From contig DMBB01000308.1 in the NCBI GenBank assembly GCA_003446295.1, forward strand, positions 1 through 15,023: a stretch of DNA of 15,023 bases, read 5' to 3'. Within the stretch, counting starts at the first letter, position 1. Every line of letters starts with the position of its first letter. The stretch comes from Erysipelotrichaceae bacterium (lineage in GTDB: Bacteria; Bacillota_I; Bacilli_A; Erysipelotrichales; Erysipelotrichaceae). The position numbers were made by a program, and so were the translations under genes. Shown here in pieces: positions 14,499 through 15,023 of this stretch. Below the pieces are notes generated by a model. The model saw only the letters and a list, made by a program, of their open reading frames with translations. It ran no database searches and had not been told where the DNA came from.

Positions 14499-14504
14499 AT
14501 TATA
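14499..14504 (-). promoter_or_regulatory. Internal promoter candidate for the importer ATPase and permeases
   Basis: A perfect TATAAT on the minus strand lies just after the terminator T-run and about 37 nt before the ATPase ATG. The hexamer 17 nt upstream (TTTTAA) is a poor -35 and sits in the hairpin loop, and there is no TGn extension. It could drive nupOPQ independently of the lipoprotein gene. Confidence 0.35.
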
Positions 14505-14506
14505 TT

Positions 14507-14540
14507 AAAAAAGACCGATCGTTAAAAGATTGACCGGTCT
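14507..14540 (-). terminator. Intrinsic terminator between the lipoprotein and ATPase genes
   Basis: On the minus strand AGACCGGTC (14540-14532) pairs with GATCGGTCT (14520-14512) over 9 bp with one G:U, an 11-nt loop, and a T6 run (14512-14507). It starts 25 nt after the lipoprotein stop codon. In importers of this kind such a hairpin usually lets only part of the transcription continue, so the binding protein is made in excess. Confidence 0.82.
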
Positions 14541-14565
14541 ATTTCATGAAATTTTCAAAGTGTGA

Positions 14566-15023
14566 TTACTTGATGTTGCCCTGGTAGTCAACAGTTGCAT
14601 TTGTGACTTCAGGTTCAGCTGCTGTATCGTTGGAAACAGTAATTGCTCCGGAGAATACATCAGCAACCAGCTTGTTGTAATCAGCTTCTGTGAATCCATC
14701 AGCCCACTGTGTGCTGGAAGGCAGTCCTACATAGTTCACAGACGGATCTGTACCGGAAACCAGTCCCAGATTCTGGATCTGTCCGCTGTATGTTGCCCAG
14801 TTGCCGTCTTTGATTGCAGAAAGAACGGAATTAACTGTAGCTGCCAGACCCTTCATAGCGGATGTGACTGTCATGCCGTCTTCTTCAGCATAAGCCTTGA
14901 TAACGCCAGCCTGGTCAACGTCAACGCCGATAACCTTTGCGCCGACTTTCTTAGCTGCGTCAACTGCGGATGTGTAGATACCGCCGCCGCATGCGAAGAC
15001 TACTTCTGTGCCTGCGCCATACC
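14566..15023 (-). CDS. BMP-family nucleoside-binding lipoprotein, C-terminal part, cut by window edge
   Basis: The last 151 residues of a basic-membrane-protein (BMP/PnrA/NupN) family substrate-binding protein; the N-terminus with its signal peptide and lipobox lies beyond the right edge. Seen in order: YGAGTEVVFACGGGIYTSAV, KKVGAKVIGVDVDQAG, then EEDGMTVTSAMKG and the helix VNSVLSAIKDGNW. The CGGGIYTSAV and VIGVDVDQ motifs match the hinge and second lobe of BMP proteins, which bind purine nucleosides in characterised cases. The C-terminal tail (DTAAEPEVTNATVDYQGNIK) is acidic and threonine/alanine-rich. It is the first of the four importer genes and is followed by a terminator before the ATPase. 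The substrate guanosine or other nucleoside is inferred from the operon. Confidence 0.9.
   Translation of the reverse strand, partial: YGAGTEVVFACGGGIYTSAVDAAKKVGAKVIGVDVDQAGVIKAYAEEDGMTVTSAMKGLAATVNSVLSAIKDGNWATYSGQIQNLGLVSGTDPSVNYVGLPSSTQWADGFTEADYNKLVADVFSGAITVSNDTAAEPEVTNATVDYQGNIK

Overview
The window is a dense, ordinary-looking stretch of bacterial chromosome. AGGAGG-type ribosome binding sites, a CarD-family protein, a guanosine-type BMP/ABC importer and the general gene style suggest a low- to mid-GC Bacillota. An Erysipelotrichia- or Clostridia-like gut lineage would fit, but nothing here fixes the family. There is no rRNA, tRNA, CRISPR array, insertion sequence or prophage, and no gene-free stretch above about 120 bases. 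Nearly all genes lie on the minus strand; the exception is a two-gene plus-strand island at 6783-8468.

Reading the minus strand from right to left:
(1) 15023-10852 holds a BMP-family nucleoside importer: the lipoprotein 3' end, a double-NBD ATPase (nupO-like) and two permeases (nupP- and nupQ-like). An intrinsic terminator and a fresh TATAAT box lie between lipoprotein and ATPase, and a terminator closes the operon.
(2) 10778-9573 is an RlmI-type 23S rRNA cytosine methyltransferase.
(3) 9490-8990 is a CarD-family RNA polymerase-binding protein with a GTG start and a strong ribosome binding site, followed by a terminator.
(4) 8924-8496 is a small basic protein I do not recognise. It converges on the plus-strand island over a bidirectional terminator.

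The plus-strand island is a WYL-domain regulator followed 6 nt later by a Sir2 deacylase. A 7-bp inverted repeat covers the regulator's promoter and probably serves as its operator; the divergent minus-strand operon shares this intergenic region.

That divergent operon (6687-4108) encodes an unrecognised membrane protein, a cation diffusion facilitator and an EamA/DMT transporter, tightly spaced or overlapping. A new promoter then drives uppP (undecaprenyl-diphosphate phosphatase) and a CcdA-thioredoxin fusion. Last come pyrG (CTP synthase) and guaA (GMP synthase, cut by the window edge), 14 nt apart and probably co-transcribed. Both are glutamine amidotransferases of nucleotide synthesis.

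The most interesting non-coding element is the pyrG leader. A promoter lies upstream of a large nested hairpin ending in a U-tract, just before the pyrG ribosome binding site. This looks like transcription attenuation of pyrG, but the predicted transcript start lacks the GGGC used by the Bacillus subtilis pyrG stuttering mechanism. I did not find a clearly novel multi-gene system. The leads are the pyrG leader, the WYL/sirtuin pair with its operator, the unrecognised 142-aa and 184-aa proteins, and the attenuator inside the importer operon.
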